From assembly GCA_029379385.1 (NCBI GenBank), contig CM055608.1, positions 31,293,048 through 31,357,047 on the forward strand: DNA of 64,000 nucleotides, in the 5' to 3' direction. The stretch comes from Quillaja saponaria. Taxonomy: Eukaryota; Streptophyta; Magnoliopsida; Fabales; Quillajaceae. The position numbers were made by a program, and so were the translations under genes. Every line of letters starts with the position of its first letter. The stretch's first letter is position 1. The notes below the pieces were generated by a model. That model was not told the origin of the DNA. It saw only the letters and a list, made by a program, of their open reading frames with translations, and did not search any database. This document shows positions 50,069-63,790 of this stretch, piece by piece.

Positions 50069-53000
50069 CTACAAGTCGTCTTCACTTTCGTCACTATATG
50101 AAACAAGGCTGCTTTTGGCAACTTCGTTGGACTTAACAGCATTACCATTTGGTAATTTGACTGGCTCCAACAATTTCTCTGTATTGTCGTCAAGGGTAGT
50201 GCCTCTCTTTTGAGGTTCTTCAACACTTCCATGATCAATCTTAGCTTTTTTAGCTGGTGGTTTGACTTTTATAATCATACCTAATGGGCGAGCTGGTAGA
50301 TTTTTCTTCTCAACTGACTTTTTTTCCTGCAAGAAAGAAAGAGTTAAAAGTGGAAAAAGAATATCGTAATACCTCCAGTTCTAACTATGATTGTTGCCCT
50401 AAAACTATCAGAGGAGGGATCCTCTCTAACAATAAATTGAAGGCTAATTACAGTGCTGATAACCAAGGTCTTCAGGCAGATTAACTTCTTTTTGGGTACA
50501 ATTCAAGCAGATTAGCTTTACCAGATGACCCGTGTGTCCTAAACTCTGCTTATATTCTCCTTAACCGAACTTCTATTTCCCTGGTGATTAGCATACACTA
50601 AAAGATTTCTAATGTTCAGCTAATTAGTAGTAGTAGCATTGCAAGTTTCAAAACACCAGTAATTTACTGAGTGAGCCACTCATGACTAGCCGACTGGAGC
50701 TCAAATTATATGTAAACTACCAAAACACTAGCAGGTTTTGACGGCCAAGCTACCCAAAGAATAGGAGAATAGCAATATAATTAGAGGAGCGCAACCAGCA
50801 ATAACCAAAAGCTGGTTTTATTAGGAAGTTCTCCTCTACTGTGTCAAGCAAGAAATATACATTAATTGCAAAATAACAAATAGCCCATGTCATCGTCACT
50901 CTGTCATACCCGTTATAAGACAGGAAATTGTGGTGATCAAATTGTGATAGAAGTCATATGGAAAACCCACAAATGTCAGGTTAAACCACAGAAACATCAT
51001 GCAAACCCTAGTTACCAACCTGCTCCCAGATAATGACCTCCTATTTCTACTAATAAGTATCAATAACCAGACTCGTATTTTTTCTGGCCAAGCCAAGTTG
51101 CTCCTGATATGTATTTTGTAATTTTTTCTATTTGATTAATGATTGTCTGATGTATCTTACTGCGGAGCCACCAAGTGGGCATATTGAGGCTAAATTAGGT
51201 GTTTACTCAAAGCAGGTTGGAATTCAAACAAGCATGTTTGTTCCTTTATTACATATTACAGTTCTTATTAACAATACATGTAATTGATAAATTGGTCTGT
51301 GATTACTTTGACAGTCCATGTTACCTCCTTTAGGTTCTGTCTAAATCTTGTAAGAATACCAAAAAAGTCAGTATGTACAAGTAATATATAGAAAGACACA
51401 TGCTTATGTGAAAAAGTAGAAAATAAGGGAAAAGTAGCAGAAGAAGCAATCAAGACATACCAAGAAACAGTGGCTGAATCCAGCACACACCCAATACAGG
51501 AAAAATGGCTAATGACGCCAACAGTAATACTAATTCATCATGAGGAACTAATGACTAACTTCATTGAAGCACGAGTAAAAAGACATTCACAAAAGAAAGG
51601 TAAAATTTTTACTATATATCAGAAATTGGAAACCAACCTGGACCACAGGAACAGGGGCTGTTTCCTTAAGTTCATGTAAAAGTTCGGACTGTGCTGCCAT
51701 CGCTGCCTGAAAACAAAACCGCAACATAGCACCTTCAGAAAATAACAAGTATGCAGGAGTTAAAGCATTGATCTTAGAGTGGATATATCTCAAATTATAG
51801 ACCAAACTATAATAGTCTTCCATGAACTTCATTTAAGTAATGTTGCGACAAGCACAAGCATTTTAATTTTTATTGATGACAACGTTGGACTTATATACAA
51901 GGAGATAACTAACTAATGAAAGAAAATTATTTCTAAATAACAATTATCCTTAGATCTAGAACTATTCTTATTACTCAAAAACAGTTAGAACTATACCTGA
52001 AAACTCCTGATCTGTTGGGCTTCCTCATCTGCCACTTTCCGTTCATATTCCCTCCTGGACTGGCAGTGGAAATTAAACAAAATAGTTACTACAATATAAT
52101 TTTAAATTAGAAATTAGAAATAACGAGAGGTGCAAAGGGAATGGTGATACATGGCTTTCAATCATCGATGAATCTTATAGACAAAATAGAATAAAAATAG
52201 CCCACACTTCTAGTATGCATTTCAATCCTCCATAATATCATCTATTGGGGATACTATACAGTCTGTGAAAAGATATAATCCAATAGTTGGAAACTGAGTA
52301 GTCTTATCATGAAAAGAACCCAATGCAACAGACATCTTGAGTTTGGTCCCAACTCACACACATGCAACCATGAATAACATTTGAAAGAGAGTCTCACCGT
52401 CTCCCAATTTTCAAGAAACTCAGTCTCATCTTCATCTAAAGCTTTGGGTGGTCCTGCAATGATTGTAGGAGGTTAAAGCTTAACAATACTCATAAGACAT
52501 TGGCGCAGAAACAGAACATTCAGATTGTCTATATGATGTGGGATTGTAGAATACTCTTCAGAAGTCTACATTGGTCAATCAAAACTAGAACTAATAAATT
52601 ACAGATACTTTATCAACAAGGAAAAAAAATCCAGGGCACAAACACAAATAGAAAAGCCATCTGAAAAGGCAATAAATATATGTAAAACAAAATATTAACA
52701 AAAAATACATCTGTTTTAGAAAAGAAACAAATACGACAGAGTAAAAAAGTGCATCACTATAAGTTTCTTATGTAATGGTGGATAATCTTGGTTCTATGAA
52801 TGAGGCTCAGATACTCACTGTGCTTGAAACGTTCATTAAATTCTGCATCCTTCTTGTCCTTGTTCTCCTTTAGAACCTGCAAAGGGAAAAGAAAAACCCA
52901 AAGCTAAGAGATATAAAATTATATCACCAAGTCAAATTACCAGAAACATGTATTTTTTGCAAGTCGTACATGAACAGTACCGTCTGTTTTAGCCTCCATT

Positions 53001-56000
53001 TGTGAGGAAAGAAAATGGAAGAGTAACACTATTCTCTTGTCTAGAAACCAAGAGGAAAATAGGAGGAATAATTTCCGCATAAAATCTTGACATTAGGACC
53101 AGAAAAAATCAATCCTCGGAAACTACAGAAAAGTGGAAGCAAAATTGAGTTCGGTGTTTAGAATACAATTTTACAATTTTAACCCCACTAAAAATTCAAG
53201 GAAAGTGACGCTAGGAGAATTTAAGTTTTTTATTTATTTATTTATTTATGAATTTGTTCATTGATTCTTTATTTCCTTCCAATTTATTCTCTTCTCAAAC
53301 AAGAGAAAGTTACTCTCTTCTTATTTTCTGATGATTGACGAGAGGGCCTTTAATATCATTAGAGCCTATGCTCCACAAATAGGATTGGAAGAATCTACTA
53401 AGAAGACTTTTTGGGATGATTTAGAAAAGATAGTCCAAGGAGTACCGTTAGGTGAGAAATTGTTTATTGGTGCTGATTTGAACGGTCATGTAGGAAATAC
53501 TAACGAGAGTTTTGAGAGCATACACGGAGGATGTGGTTATGAAGTTAGGAATGAAGGTGGATAATATATTTTAGATTTTGCAGTTGCGTATGACTTGATT
53601 TTAGCTAACATGTTTTTTAAGAAACGAGAGTCGCACTCAGTCACCTTTAGTAGCGGGTCGAATAAGAGCCAAATAGATTTTGTTATGACTAGGAAGATTG
53701 ATAAAGCGGTTTGTAAGGATTGTAAAGTTATACCCGGCGAGTGTTAAGCGGCGGAAGCAAAACCATAGAAGTAATAAGTGTATTAAGACTAGTTGGTAGA
53801 ATTTGAATGAAGGGAAGATGGATCTTTTTAAAGATAAAATGTTACAGGGTGATCCTTGGAGAGTGGAGGGTGATCCTTGTAGGGTGGAGGGTGAGCCTAA
53901 CATGATTTGGGATGAGGTGGCAAGTCGTATCAGGAATACGGCTAGAGAGGTGTTAGGAGAAAGTAGAGGACGTGGACCTCCGACTAAGGAGACGTGGTGG
54001 AACGAAGAAGTTCAACAAGCTATTAAAGTTAAAAAAGAGTGTTATAAAAAATTACACAAGTGTAGAAATGAAGATAAGTATAAATGTTTTAGACAAGCTA
54101 GAAAAAATGCTAAGAAAGCGGTTAGGGAAGCCAGAGGCCAGGCTTGCGAAGGACTTTACCAAAAGTTAGAGACAAAAGATTGAGAGAAGGATATTTATAT
54201 GATTGCCAAGCAAAGGGGAAGACGAACTAAAGACTTAAATCGTATTAAGTGCATTAAGGATGAGACTGATAGGATTTTAGTTAAGGAAGACGAGATTAAT
54301 GAGAGATTGCGAACTTATTTCGACATTTTATTTAATGGAGAGTCAATGGGTGATTTTGGAGACCTTAATGACACATTTGATGATACGAACCGTGGATTTG
54401 TTTGTCGCATTAGAGCACAAGAGGTTAAAGAAGTTATGCATAAGATGAAGAATGGTAAGGCATCGGGCCCAGATGATATTCCAATAGAAGTTTGGAGATG
54501 CCTAGGAGATATTGGAATAACTTGGCTTACAAATCTTTTTAACAAGATTTTAGTAATCAAGAAGATGCTCGATAAGTGGAGGAAGAGTACGTTGATCCCT
54601 ATTTATAAGAATAAAAGAGATATTCAGAGTTGTTCGAATTATCGAAGAATAAAACTTATTAGCCATACAATAAAACTGTGGGAGAGAGTAATTGAGCGTA
54701 GGCTTAGAAATGAGACTTTAGTTTCTGAGAATCAATTTGGCTTTATGCCAGGAAGATCTACAATGGAGGCTATTTTTTACTTAGGAGATTAATAGAGAAA
54801 TATAGAAAAAAGAAAAATGATCTTCACATGGTCTTTATTGATTAAGAAAAAGCGTACGATAAAGTGCCAAGACAAGTCTTGTGGTGGGTACTCGAGAAAA
54901 AGAAATTCCCAACTAAATAAGTAGAAGTTATTAAAGATATGTACGAGGAAGTAATAACTAGGGTGCGGATCGTAGATGGTATGACTAGAGAGTTCCTAAT
55001 CACGATAGGTGTTCACCAAGGTTCATCCTTAAGTCCTTACCTATTTGCCTTAGTCATGGATAAACTTACCTATAATATTTAAGATAGGGCTCCATGGTAG
55101 AGGTTGTTTGCCGATGATATCGTGTTGGTAGACGAAACTAGGGAATGTTTAAATTCTAAACTAGAAATGTGGAGGAACGCGTTAGAATCTAAAGACCTTA
55201 GATTGAGTCGAACAAAAACTAAATATATGGAATGCAATTTCAGTGAAACTAGAGGAGGCCCGAATGATATAATTTTAGACGGTCAGACAATCCCTACAAA
55301 GGATGTGTTTAAGTATTTAGGGTCATTTATACAAAAATATTATGCAATTGAGCACGATATAAACCATAGGATCAAGGCAGGGTAAGTGAAGTGGCGGAGT
55401 GCTTCGGGAGTTTTATGTGATCCTTAAATCCTGAATAGATTGAAAGGAAAATTTTATAAGTCGGCAGTGAGACCAGCTATGCTGTACGGTATCGAATGTT
55501 GGGCAATTAAGAAGCAACATTCACATAAGATAGGAGTAGCCGAAATGAGAATGTTGAGATGGATGACAGGACATACAAGAAAGGATAGAATAAGGAATGA
55601 GGAAATTCGTAACAAGGTGAAAATAGCACCTATTAAGGAGAAAATGAGAGAGAATCGTCTACGTTGGTTTGGACACATCCAACGTCGGCCAATGGACGCA
55701 ATAGTTAAGCAATGTGACTTGGTTCAGGTGCCAGGTGTTAGACGAAAAAAGGAGAGACCGAAACTTATACGGGACAGTCATCGAGAAAGATATGGCTGTG
55801 TTAGGGATTAATAAAAATATTGTCTCAGATCGATACGAATGGAAGAAAATGATTCATATAGCAGACCCCAACTAGTTTGAAATTTTAAGACTTAGTTGAG
55901 TTAAGTTGAGTTGAGTTGAGTTCTGCTTTCTTCGCTTCCCAAAGGGAAAAGTTGTAAATGTCTCCTTTCTTTTTCTTTCACTCAACTCTCATTCCGCCCA

Positions 56001-56640
56001 GTTTCTTTCCTCTCTTAATTTGTTCCCGCAAAAATTAGAAAGGTTTAAACAATAAGTATATACATAAACAGTTACAACGTGTGCCAACTAAGATCAATTT
56101 ATGGGTCTAAAACTATCCTTTTGTTTAACATTAGTTAAAACTTATGAATGGATTAACAAGTTATTTGAGCCATCTTCTTCATCAAATACATAATCAGCTT
56201 CACAAAAGCTCTCAGTTCAGTGAGTGACATTTTACTTATTTTGCAAGCAAATGCACCTAATCAACATTAGACCAACATTGCACTGACAGAATCACACATG
56301 TCATTAAAAGAAGCGTGAAAGAGCAATGGAAAAAGAATGAAAGCTAACCTCGTAAAGGGGTCTATCCCTCTGGGCAGTGCCATCCTCGACTCGTTCACCC
56401 CTTCTTTTCTTAGATTCATCCAACTGCCCCAAAAGATTCACCAAACATCTTAATTAACACCCAATTGAAAATAGTTAAAAAAAAAAGCGCGTGCAATTAA
56501 TGATTATTTGAAGAAAAATATAAAGCTTTCAATATGGGCATATAGGGTTGTCTCCAGTTTCTGGAGAAAATTGCAAATCTTACCTGTTCTTCGGAGACGA
56601 AATTCATCAACCTAATTGGGCGCTGAGATTCTTCAGCCAT
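50069..56640 (-). CDS. NIP30/FAM192A N-terminal domain protein
   Basis: Seven exons on the minus strand join in frame to 211 residues: 56640-56584, 56423-56349, 52876-52819, 52453-52398, 52059-51997, 51706-51638 and 50326-50069. The N-terminal half carries the family signature: FVSEEQLDESKKRR, RPLYEILKENKDKKDAEFNERFKH and ALDEDETEFLENWE (the I of LYEI is V in this gene), followed by a Glu/Lys/Gln-rich probable helix. The C-terminal part is Lys/Pro-rich and ends in the acidic SDESEDDL. The human relative (PSME3IP1) is nuclear and binds the proteasome activator PA28-gamma; the plant role is not known to me. Intron 2 (about 3.5 kb) holds a LINE at 53329-55921. The last three exons were copied to 37122-42351. 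The gene is probably ordinary and housekeeping. Confidence 0.9.
53329..55921 (+). mobile_element. 5'-truncated RTE-type LINE in the NIP30-like intron
   Basis: It starts within the endonuclease domain (YAPQIGLEES) and runs through the linker, reverse transcriptase (FADD box near 55110) and C-terminal part to a GTTGA-repeat tail. It lies antisense to the host gene. Several frame breaks are visible, including stops near 53572, 54843, 55080 and 55382. The spacer before the reverse transcriptase has a small in-frame duplication (GDPWRVEGDPCRVEGEP). I could not find a long target-site duplication; only ttctg is shared at the two ends, so the insertion may have been atypical or the ends have changed. 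Confidence 0.88.
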
Positions 56641-56948
56641 CTTCTTCACCTTTTTTTTTTTTGGTTTTTTTTGGATGATTTGTGAGATTGCGAAGGACTG
56701 TAACCAACACTTCGTAACTCCAAGCTATTGCTTCCTCAACCTTCAGTCAGCAGTGGCCAAAACCGCAGTATTGAGAAATGAAAAGTGAGAGGTTCGATCG
56801 AGGGCTATTCTTGTCATTATAAGTACTTTGTTTTGACTTTTCTATGATGATTAGTGCCAGATGGCGAAATATAAATGGGGATTTCAGCAGCCAACTTGTT
56901 GTGAGGATACCTGATCCTTCCTCACAGCTAATGTAAGAACAACTTCTT

Positions 56949-56960
56949 TGGGCCGGCCCA
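56949..56960. promoter_or_regulatory. Palindromic site II (TCP-type) element, NIP30-like promoter
   Basis: The 12-bp palindrome tgggccggccca contains two overlapping site II motifs (TGGGCC and GGCCCA), about 310 bp upstream of the NIP30-like start codon. A further ggccca lies near 57035. Such motifs are typical of plant housekeeping promoters bound by TCP factors. Function is inferred. Confidence 0.5.
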
Positions 56961-59220
56961 GAATTAATGAAAAAAAAGGATAATTGCTACTCTCATATTA
57001 ACATTAAAACCATCTCAAGAGGTTTTACTTCGCAGGCCCAACTAAGGAGTTTTTTTTTTTTTTTTTTTCTCTATTTATTGAATAAAAGAAGAAAGGTTAG
57101 ATATTCATTTTTGGTGTAAAACTTACTATTTTTTGAAAAAAAGTCAATGTAAGTGAAAAAATATAACATTTTTGTCTAATGGAAGAATTGTAACGAAAAA
57201 AACCGAAGGTGGGCCCATGTGAGGAAATAATATGAAATTCTAAGTTAGAGCCAACCCAAAATACTAAAACAAGGGCTGACATTCATATGCATGTGCTTAT
57301 GGTCAAAATAACTACAGAATAATACAACGTCTCACAAACATTAGCTCACATTGGTCAAAATTTTGTAGAAAATCTGTTAAGCTTCAATGATCGCATGTTA
57401 GAACTATGCGGAGCTCTGCAATGGCATCATGTCAAATTGGTTTGTAACAGTGAGAAGCCACATGCACCAGCAAACTCATGCAGCTTACATTTTTCAACTG
57501 CCAAAATAATGAGAATATGAGTAAGCCAAATATAATTTGATTCCTTGACCAATATACTACACAGCACTGAAAGGTAAGACTTTTGGTGTCTTCTAATCTC
57601 TATATATATATATGTGAAACAAGAAACTTTATTTTTACCAATGAAAAGAAAAGGAAGTAATTCTGTACATTCCTCCCCCAGGTCTGAGGATTGAGGTTGA
57701 CTCTATTGCCTAAATGTTCAACGTTGGCACAGGTCCCCGCAGGTCCCCTCTTTTTCTTGCTTGATACCACCTTCTTTTTACCATGAAAAACTAAAGGCCA
57801 AGATGGATGCCAGCAATTTCTAGAAAGAAATTAATTTCGAGAAGGATAACTCATTCTTTGGGATGATATAATGGATTACAAGTATATAGGGTGAAATGGA
57901 TAAGTAATGCAATGAATTATCAGGAGGAAGGGTATCTAATATATATAGGAGAAGCCCTCGGGTAAGGGATAATTAGAGTTTATGGACTGAAAGCATACAT
58001 TTACAAAGTTGAACCTTTACAACAAATATGTACTCTTAACTCCCCCTGATGACAACCATGGTTTAAGACACTAAAACGAGTCTTGAAGTCACATTCATGG
58101 ATTACCCATTTTCTGATCCATACATGAAAATCAACTATATTCTACAAAGATTCTGAGGGTAACACCAATAACATTAATACCAAACTTGTAATTTTACATT
58201 TGCCCTCATTAAGGAGAGTTACCAAGATTTTTTAAGATTTTACTCAGGCAGGAACCACTTTCAGCAGTTAATCCAACAGTACAACTGAGTTGCTAAACTC
58301 ATATGGCACCCCATCTTAGCGAGTGCAATAGAATACATGGTACAGACCTCAGTAAATCCTTCAATGCTTTTTAAGAGGTTCTTATAAAGGGCTCAATCCT
58401 TCCATCCACCCCCATTTCTTTTTTCTTATCCCCTTTTTCACCATAACATTATTAGAAGCTTGGCTCGTTGATGCATGAGAAAGAAAAAGAACGTTACAAG
58501 CGATATGCTCTCTGGAATTTGGATTTATTAAAGAATCAGAAATCAGCAACCAGCACAGTATACATGCAAAATTTGGAGAAGCCAATTGCAACATGAAAAT
58601 AGCTTACTCTAACATGAACCATATAAACTGGTATATATCTGCCACTTCTGACAGTTGGTGCTAAATCCTAATAGTACTTCTTTATAAGAGTATTAAAAAA
58701 ATTAAAGCCCTAAAACACAACCTGATTGTTAAAAAGAACAGCAAAGTCCATTAACTGGCTAGATGCACGATTCATGTCTAGAGCATAATCTCTTGAGAAA
58801 TTTTGTGTACGAGACCTTTCCAATTCATTAATTAGGCAAATCAATTTTTTATATCATAGAAGACGCTATCCGCAACATGTTTAAAAGTACTCCAATGCCA
58901 CTAAGAGCAGAACTTCAAGCAACCATCCATAATCCATTTGAACTTGTCAAACATTCTTCCATCGTAAATGAAGCGCCTAGAACTACTGTTCTGATGAGAA
59001 ATTATAAACCAGCAAAGAAAATTTCTAGATGCTTTTGTTGTTGCACAGGACAATAAATTAAAGGCAAAAGAGCAACAATGAGGGGCAAAGGGGTAACAAA
59101 TGCTGCTGGTTCGCCCAAAAATTTCACCAAGGAACATATAAAACAAGGAATGTACATACTTTCTTTGTCCAGTCAGAAGCATTTTGCAAAACATTTTATC
59201 CTAAGCTTAGATAATTGCAT
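56961..59220. other. Intergenic region, no gene recognised
   Basis: Contains a poly-T run (57048-57070) and an AT run near 57600. Open frames are short on both strands and resemble nothing I know. A non-coding transcript cannot be excluded. Confidence 0.5.
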
Positions 59221-60088
59221 CCTAAGCTGATTAATTGCATCCCTAAGCTTAGATAATCCTCAGCTCTGTTGTAAACTTGATGGAAATCTGGAGATAACCT
59301 GTTAATTGTTATTCACCCATCCTTGTCATTTGGTCCACTAAAACCATTTTACATTGCTTGATAATATACAGGAACCTCGATACCATGATATACCCGCAAT
59401 TGTGCCCTTAACCTCAAAGCATCATCCTCGCTCGAAACCCACAATCTCGAAGGCAAACCAACCATAATCATGCTGGCGCACAATTCAGGAGGTGACCCAA
59501 GATTTGTCCCCCAAAATTCAGCAAGCATTTCCCCCATCTTTACCATTGAACATGGTTCCTTTCCAGTATCCCATCAATCCCACCCTCAAACCGATTCACA
59601 AACTCCAAAATCGATGGCAACACAAGCTGATGACTGTAGGATTATGCGTATCACACATTATACCCGAATTCCTACTATACTTCAAAGCGACGACCAATAT
59701 GTTGGAGAACGATGGCAGTGGAAGTAGTGGCATTGTCAACGAGGGACACAAAGTAAACGTTATCAACATTGATCAAATTCTTGACCAAAGTCCGTGATTC
59801 AAGAATTCCCTTTTTAAGCGTGTTGAAGTATAAATCGTCGGGTTGTTGGAGGAACTGGAGCTTCTAGTTCTTCTGAGCTGCGAGTACAGATCCAGGGCAG
59901 CTACCAAGCTTTCCACTGTTGATCTGGGCTACCCCAGATTGGTGGTGGAAAACTCTTGTCGGATTTTGGCTTCGGAAATGAACTAGGTCAGCCTGGGTTT
60001 TTTGGGAGTTGTGATGGTGGATAAACTCGCCGTGGCGAGGGTCTTTCTCCATAGTCGTAGTAGTGTTTGTAGGGGAGAGAGTGACCAT
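59221..60088 (-). pseudogene. L-cysteine desulfhydrase-like (PLP enzyme) pseudogene
   Basis: Read on the minus strand from ATG 60088, the frame gives the N-terminus of a plant class-V aminotransferase-fold protein annotated as L-cysteine desulfhydrase, which releases H2S from cysteine: FHHQSGVAQINSGKLGSCPGSV, then QQPDDLYFN and SLVDNATTSTAIVLQ. A TAG at 59864-59866 replaces a residue that is Trp in relatives, and a second stop follows at 59675-59677. The sequence then jumps to the C-terminal part (FVNRFEGGIDGI, EFWGTNLGSPPELC, GIEVPVYY) with a frameshift near 59546, and a last scrap (HQVYNRAEDY-like) at about 59235-59290. Roughly 180 residues are missing in between, including the PLP-binding lysine region. 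Stops, frameshift and loss of the active site make it a clear pseudogene. No introns are visible; I do not know whether the parent has any. Confidence 0.85.
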
Positions 60089-60183
60089 GATTTGAAAGTT
60101 TGGAACTTGTTGAAGAGGCAATGAGCTTTAATGACTGATTGAGAGTGGGAGGGAGGGAGAGAGAGTTGGGCTGAAAAAGTGAA

Positions 60184-60217
60184 TTGGGGAGTGGGGAGTG
60201 GGGAGTGGGGAGTGGAA
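60184..60217. repeat. 7-bp microsatellite (ggggagt)n
   Basis: About four and a half units of ggggagt in a row, just upstream (minus-strand sense) of the desulfhydrase pseudogene and preceded by a GA-rich stretch at 60140-60170. The open frame across it on the plus strand is probably chance. Confidence 0.85.
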
Positions 60218-60551
60218 TGTTGAAAGAACTTTATTTTGTTAATAGGTTACGTTTTTTCAACATTAGCGGGTGGGCAAGTAAACGACGTCGCATAGTCTTC
60301 CTTACCCAATGCCACTTCCCTGTCAAAAGAGAAGGACACCGCACAGAAACAATCAAAGCCACAGGAGGCGTTTTCCCGTTGTCTCAACTCGGTATACACG
60401 AGTCAAAATTTGAGATACTTGGTCTTTTATTCTTTTTTCTTTTTCATAGGATTCATCTGCTTCTCAAATTTTTCGTCTTTCACAGGTACGTAAACTTCAT
60501 TTCGTTTACCGATTCAATAGAATTAGATTTCTCGGTGCCCACTTCATAAAA

Positions 60552-60559
60552 AAACCCTA
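60552..60559 (+). promoter_or_regulatory. Telo-box-like element in the SEC23 5' region
   Basis: The sequence aaaccctag resembles the plant telo-box (AAACCCTA), often found near transcription starts of genes for growth and protein handling. It lies about 540 bp before the start codon. The interval to the ATG probably holds the 5' UTR, perhaps with a leader intron ending at tttgcag near 61020. Confidence 0.4.
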
Positions 60560-61094
60560 GATCATTGCTGTGAATATAGGACATTTCGGGTTATCAATTT
60601 TCTTTGTATTGTCTTCTGGATTTTCTATCTGCTGAGGAATCTGGAGAAGGTTCAATTGTGAAGAGATAGATTGATCATGGTCGGTTCTTTTTGTCAAATT
60701 CCAGAATGTATTGATCTGATTTGATCCCGAAAGATTGAGATTTTGGGTGCTGTCTTTTGGGATTCTTGATTGTTTTTGAATTGTACCGGGGGTTTCTTGA
60801 ACTGGGTTTAAATCAAATTCGGGTTCGAGGCCTTCGGGAGTTTTAGTATATCAAAGACTTCATTTTCCAGAAATTCTGAAAATCTGTACTGCCGGTGGTA
60901 AACTCGATTTTAATCATCCTCCAACTTTTGAATTCTTACGAGGTACTCATTCAAATTGCCTGTGAGCTCAAATCCCTTTCTCTAACCTCTCTTGCTGTAA
61001 TTGGGTTTGGATTATTTGCAGACTTTTATAAAGTTTGATTCTTGAATCTGGGTTGTGAGAATTTTTCCATTTGTAGAAGATACATTGAGTTTCA

Positions 61095-63790
61095 ATGTCT
61101 AACCCACCTCAGCATTCTGCTGGATTCTCCGTCACTGTATCTCCCTCTAACCCAGACAGACTGACACCTCAACCTGAGACAAGTCCAATTCCACCCCCTC
61201 CTTCAAGTTCTGCTGGGGTACCTAGATTTCCTCCTCCGAGATTACAAGATCAGACTTCTTCACCTTCCATTAAAACCCCTAATATTTTATCACCAGCCAA
61301 TGGGGTCCAAAATGGCAGCCCAGTACCTCACTTGAGCACCCCCCCTGGACCTCCTGTTTTTACTTCACCTGTGCGGCCAGCTGCTGTACCTTTTCGGACT
61401 TCACCTGCTTCTCCTCAGCCTGTTGCTTTTGCTTCCGGTTCGGCTTTACCAACATCATCACCGCCCCACTTTTCAAATGGGTCCTTTGAGTTGCAGGATC
61501 AAGTTTCTGATGCCAAAGAGGAGACAATGCTGGTTGGGCAATCGCCATACGTTCTCTTCTCAGCTCATAAGGTATTTTTCTTTGTAATTCTAATTCAAAG
61601 CAGAGGCTTCAATCCTTATGATGATTTTATTTGATTTTGCATAATTGTAGACAATGGAATTTCATTACTGTGTGAAATGTTTTAATTTTTGAATTCTGTA
61701 AGTCTCTTAGATTTCTACATTACTAGTTATATTTTTTTCATCATTCTCATTTGAAGACAGGTTCCTTTAACACTCCTGTTTTTTTTCAATGTGTGCGTGA
61801 ACCAACCATCTCCTGTCCATTTTGTGAGCAGGTACTTAAACTGAAGAAACAAGCAAATGTTCCCAGTTTGGGTTTTGGGGCATTGGTTACTCCTGGAAGG
61901 GAGATTTTACAGGGCCCTCAAATATTACAACGAGATCCTCATCGCTGCCAAAGTTGTGGAGCTTATGCAAATATTTATTGCAACATATTGCTTGGATCAG
62001 GCCAGTGGCAGTGTGTAATATGTCGGCAACTGAATGGAAGTGAGGGTGAGTACATAGCTTCGAGCAAGGAGGAACTTCTTAACTTTCCAGAATTATCATC
62101 ACCTATGGTTGACTATGTCCAAACTGGGAACAAGAGACCTGGTTTTGTTCCAGTTTCAGATTCAAGAATGTCTGCACCAGTTGTTCTTGTTATTGATGAG
62201 TGTTTAGATGAACCACACCTCCACCACCTACAGAGCTCTTTACATGCCTTTGTTGAGTCTCTTTCCCCAACCACAAGAATTGGAATTGTGCTCTATGGGC
62301 GAACAGTGTCAGTTTATGACTTTTCAGAAGAATCAATTGCATCTGCTGATGTTCTTCCGGGTGATAAATCACCAGCTCAAGAGGCCTTGAAAGCATTGAT
62401 TTATGGAAGTGGTATATACTTGTCACCTATGCATGCTTCACTTCCCGTAGCACATTCCATATTTTCATCACTGAGGCCATACAAATTGAACATTCCAGAA
62501 GCTTCTAGAGACCGGTGCCTAGGTACTGCAGTTGAAGTTGCTCTTGCTATAATTCAGGGCCCAACTGCAGAAATATCTCGAGGGGTGGTTAAAAGGTCAG
62601 GTGGTAATAGCAGAATTATTGTTTGTGCTGGTGGGCCTAACACTTATGGCCCTGGATCTGTTCCTCATTCTTTTAATCACCCAAACTATCCTCATATGGA
62701 AAAGACATCTATGAAATGGATGGAGCATTTAGGGGATGAGGCTCGTAGGCATAATACAGTGGTTGATATTTTATGTGCTGGAACATGCCCAGTAAGGATA
62801 CCTATTCTGCAGCCTCTTGCAAAAGCTTCTGGTGGTGTATTGGTTCTCCACGATGACTTTGGAGAAGCATTTGGTGTTAATTTGCAAAGGGCATCCACCA
62901 GAACAGCAGGTTCTCATGGTTTATTGGAATTACGCTGTTCTGATGATATTCTCATAACTCAGGTTGTGGGTCCAGGTGAAGAGGCTCATATAGATACTCA
63001 TGAAACTTTTAAGAATGACACTGCTCTTTACATTCAAATGCTAAGTGTTGAAGAGACACAAAGTTTCTCACTCTCCATGGAGACTAAAGGAGATATCAAA
63101 AGTGATCATGTTTTTTTCCAGTTTGCGATTCAGTACTCAAATGTCTATCAAGCTGATATATCAAGAGTGATTACTGTTAGATTGCCAACTGTGGATAGTA
63201 TTTCAGGATATCTTGCAAGTGTTCAAGATGAAGTGGCAGCAGTTCTTATCGCTAAGAGGACCCTTTTGCGAGCCAAAAACTATTCTGATGCAATTGATAT
63301 GCGAGCAACGATAGATGAAAGAATCAAAGATATTGCTTTAAAATTTGGGTCCCAATTACCTAAGTCAAAGCTTTATCAATTTCCAAAGGAACTCTCTATG
63401 TTACCTGAGCTCCTTTTCCATCTTAGAAGGGGGCCACTATTGGGAAGCATTGTTGGACATGAAGATGAGAGATCTGTGTTGCGGAACCTGTTTTTGAATG
63501 CATCCTTTGATCTGTCATTGCGCATGCTAGCGCCTCGTTGTCTAATGCACCGGGAGGGGGGAACTTTCGAGGAACTGCCAGCTTATGATCTTGCCATGCA
63601 GTCTGATGCTGCAGTCGTTCTTGACCATGGCACAGATGTCTTCATATGGATGGTATGCTAGCTAACATTATAATTCTTGCTTTCCAGCATGGCTCATACT
63701 TGGACTATGACGTCTAGGTGTAATGGCTAATGAGTTCACCCATTTCCTTTCTCAATCTCTCTCTCTCTATTTTTGGTGGTGTGTGTGTTT

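Larger units (their letters stand above)
42991..52284 (+). repeat. Segmental duplication unit 2 (ABCB copy 2 + NIP30 exons 5-7)
   Basis: Direct-orientation partner of 28541-42574. It carries ABCB copy 2 and the original last three exons of the NIP30-like gene. It lacks the LINE at the equivalent of 38305, the 40-bp LINE scrap in ABCB intron 8, and about 1 kb downstream of the ABCB stop codon. Confidence 0.9.

Noticed and set aside
61754..61831. Extra SEC23 coding sequence (26 residues) from an earlier acceptor
   Set aside because: It can be read in frame, but it breaks the AHKVLK continuity expected for the family; the acceptor at 61831 fits better.
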